The position numbers were made by a program, and so were the translations under genes. 64,000 nucleotides of DNA from positions 1 through 64,000 of the forward strand of contig JAUNGO010000003.1 of assembly GCA_030524475.1 (NCBI GenBank), written 5' to 3'. Origin of the DNA: Eggerthellaceae bacterium (GTDB lineage: Bacteria; Actinomycetota; Coriobacteriia; Coriobacteriales; Eggerthellaceae). This document shows positions 62,428 through 64,000 of this stretch, one piece after another (positions within the stretch are counted from its first letter, which is position 1; each line of letters opens with the position of its first letter). Below the pieces are notes generated by a model, which had not been told where the DNA came from, did no database searches, and was given only the letters and a program-made list of their open reading frames with translations.

Positions 62428-63501
62428 TTAGCTGAACTCGATCTTGCACTCCGCGTCTTTTACGACGCGCCCGATTCTCGCGGGCGCGCGTCCCGCTTCT
62501 CGCTCGAAGGCGCGCTCGAACGTCTCGGCGCGCTCGGGCGGCACGGCCACGATCAGGCCACCCGAGGTTTGCGGGTCGCATATGACGGCCATGCGGTTGT
62601 CGAACTCCTCGTCGTCGAGCGCTCCTTGCCGCACGAAAGGCGCGGCGAAGTCCATGATCGAGAACGTGCGGTTCGGGCGGCAGTACGCGCACGAGAGGTC
62701 CCACGCGCCCGCGAACAGCGGCAACGCCTCCCAGTCGAGCACGGCGCCCACGCTGCTTGCGGCCAACATCTCGTGCAGGTGCCCCGCCAGCCCGAAGCCC
62801 GTCACGTCGGTCGCGGCGTGCACGCCCGACTCCAGCATAGCTGCGGCTCCCGCGCGGTTGAGCTCGCGCATCGATGCGACTGCCGGCGCGAATGCGTCGG
62901 CGTCAACCTCGCCGATCTTGTATGCGGCGCTCAAAAGCCCCACGCCGAGCGGCTTGGTCAAAAAAAGCACGTCGCCCGGCACGGCGCCCTCGTTGCGCAC
63001 GATGCGCTTCGGGTGCACGGTGCCCATGACGCACAGGCCGTACTTCGGCTCAGGGTCGTCCACCGAGTGTCCGCCCACAATGAGCGCGCCCGCCTCGCGC
63101 ACGGCGTCGGCCCCGCCGCGCAGCACCTCGCGCGCCACGTCGTTGCCGAGCGCGCAGTCGAGCGCCAGCACGTTTAAGGCGCACACGGGCACGGCGCCCA
63201 TCGCGAACACGTCGGACAGCGCGTTCGCCGCGGCGATGCGCCCGAAGTCGTAGGGGTCGTCCACCAGCGGCGTGAGGAAGTCGACGGTGAGCACGGCGGC
63301 CACCTCGTCGCTCATGCGCAGCACGGCGGCGTCGTCGCTCGTCTCGAAACCGAGCAGCAGGTCGTCCGCGAAGGGGGAGGCGGTGTTCGCGCCCGCAAGC
63401 ACGGGCGCCAGTATGTCGGCGAGGTCGCCCGGACCCCACTTCGCCGCTCAACCGCCCTTCGACGTCAGCTCGGTCAAGCGCACGCGCTCCTTCTCGCTCA
63501 C
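62428..63501 (-). CDS. selD: Selenophosphate synthetase, itself a selenoprotein (UGA at codon 18)
   Basis: 357 residues from GTG 63501 (AAAGGGGG upstream) reading through TGA at 63450-63448 as Sec: the local sequence TSKGG-U-AAKWGPGDLADIL matches SelD active sites, where Sec or Cys precedes a catalytic Lys. A start after the UGA would remove the catalytic residues. Downstream are DDAAVLRMSDEVAAVLTVDF, GGADAVREAGALIVGGHSVDD and DVTGFGLAGHLHEML, all standard. It makes selenophosphate from selenide and ATP. A SECIS-like hairpin follows the UGA (63439-63419). Confidence 0.95.
63419..63439 (-). promoter_or_regulatory. SECIS-like hairpin in selD
   Basis: On the minus strand GTGGGGTC pairs with GACCTCGC (including G-U pairs) around a five-base loop CGGGC that starts 17 bases after the UGA. 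This matches the distance needed for SelB-dependent recoding in bacteria. Confidence 0.65.
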
Positions 63502-63791
63502 GGCTGCGCCCCCTTTCTCGCGCTTTCCTCGCGCTCGGTTCCCCGTTTTTCGTTGCTGCGCTCAGTATAGCACCGCCGCTCACCAGCGTTTTCGGCACGC
63601 ACGCCGCGCGGGGCGTCCCATTTGCGACGCGAAGAAAACCTGAAGAAAGATTCCAGTCTGAGAGATGTTGCCAACCTGTTATGTTGCGGTTATGTGTCCG
63701 AGTTGTGGAGATGCGAAGGATTGAGTTTGTGTTTCCGCGCCTTGGGCGCGCGAGAGATCAAGCAACGAGAGATGAAAGGAGTGGGTAGCTC

Positions 63792-64000
63792 ATGCAACTG
63801 ACACGCAGAGGCTTCTTCAAGAGCGTCGGCGCCGCGTTTGCCGCCACCGCAGCCTTCGAGGTTGCCGCCGCAAGCCCCGCGCTGGCCGTTGAGACGTCCA
63901 AAGAGTGGAAGCTCGTGAACACCGAGGAGTACACGAACATCTGCTGCTACTGCGCCGGCGGCTGCGGCTCGCTGTGCTCGGTGCGTGACGGCGAGCTTGT
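63792..64000 (+). CDS. Formate dehydrogenase-like molybdopterin subunit (3' truncated)
   Basis: Only the first 69 residues are in the window, from ATG 63792 behind AAAGGAG. A Tat signal peptide (TRRGFFKSVGAAFAATAAF ... ASPALA) is followed by the N-terminal [4Fe-4S] motif CCYCAGGCGSLCSVRDGEL, the pattern of FdnG/FdhA-type exported formate dehydrogenases. These often carry Sec at the Mo ligand, which would lie beyond the window. Proximity to selD, transcribed divergently, supports a selenium-dependent enzyme. Confidence 0.75.
   Translation, partial: MQLTRRGFFKSVGAAFAATAAFEVAAASPALAVETSKEWKLVNTEEYTNICCYCAGGCGSLCSVRDGEL

Overview
The window is a GC-rich chromosomal segment from an anaerobic actinomycete. 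The gene set points to the class Coriobacteriia, most likely family Eggerthellaceae: DMSO-reductase-type respiratory enzymes with TorD chaperones, fused acyl-CoA dehydratase activases, NrfD proteins and a Tat-exported formate dehydrogenase. This is inferred from gene content; no species can be named. There are no rRNA or tRNA genes, no CRISPR array and no complete insertion sequence.

Layout. (1) 1-6.5 kb: end of an M20 peptidase gene, then the str/S10 ribosomal operon (rpsL, rpsG, fusA, rpsJ, rplC, rplD, rplW), which stops at a terminator after rplW instead of continuing into rplB. (2) 6.5-22 kb: CapA-like protein, MATE transporter, hipBA toxin-antitoxin pair with spaced operators, a TetR regulator, a giant 1,659-residue activase/dehydratase-like fusion, rsmI, a YgjP-type metallopeptidase, DegV, and a NrfD/GntR/slipin group. 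(3) 22-29 kb: an AT-richer AAA/DUF4143 gene and a DMSO-reductase-type operon (anchor, Mo subunit, Fe-S subunit, chaperone) behind a promoter with an overlapping palindrome. (4) 29-33 kb: Rrf2 regulator, cysteine desulfurase, IscU scaffold, a DUF5714-like protein and an LRR protein. (5) 33-42.6 kb: metG, tatD with an in-frame UGA, a flavodoxin-like protein, rsmA, then selB and selA on the minus strand, and a glycosyltransferase. (6) 42.7-50.4 kb: a type I restriction-modification locus carrying two extra genes. (7) 50.7-58.8 kb: a selenium-handling cluster (YedE transporter, TusA, three Se/S-carrier-like DUF3343 proteins, two double-cubane-type dehydratase paralogues, their ATP-dependent activase, a cysteine desulfurase, YedF). 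(8) 59-64 kb: a TetR regulator, a class A penicillin-binding protein, selD and the start of a formate dehydrogenase gene.

The unifying theme is selenium. SelA, SelB and SelD are all here, together with a probable selenium transporter and carriers. selD itself must be read through an in-frame UGA (U18). tatD, in the classic metG-tatD-rsmA neighbourhood, also has an in-frame UGA at codon 100, followed by a hairpin with the same geometry as the one in selD, so it is a candidate new selenoprotein family. The Se-carrier/dehydratase/activase cluster suggests, by inference, an ATP-driven low-potential reduction step in selenium or sulfur supply.

Intergenic gaps, especially in the selenium cluster, hold strong palindromes. 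One family (about 53.8, 56.3 and 58.8 kb, with a truncated copy at 34.66 kb) keeps its fold by compensatory base changes. Another is a dispersed REP-like element with core GACCTGTCCCCTTGTCAC. Several palindromes lie inside reading frames, encoding linkers or tails.
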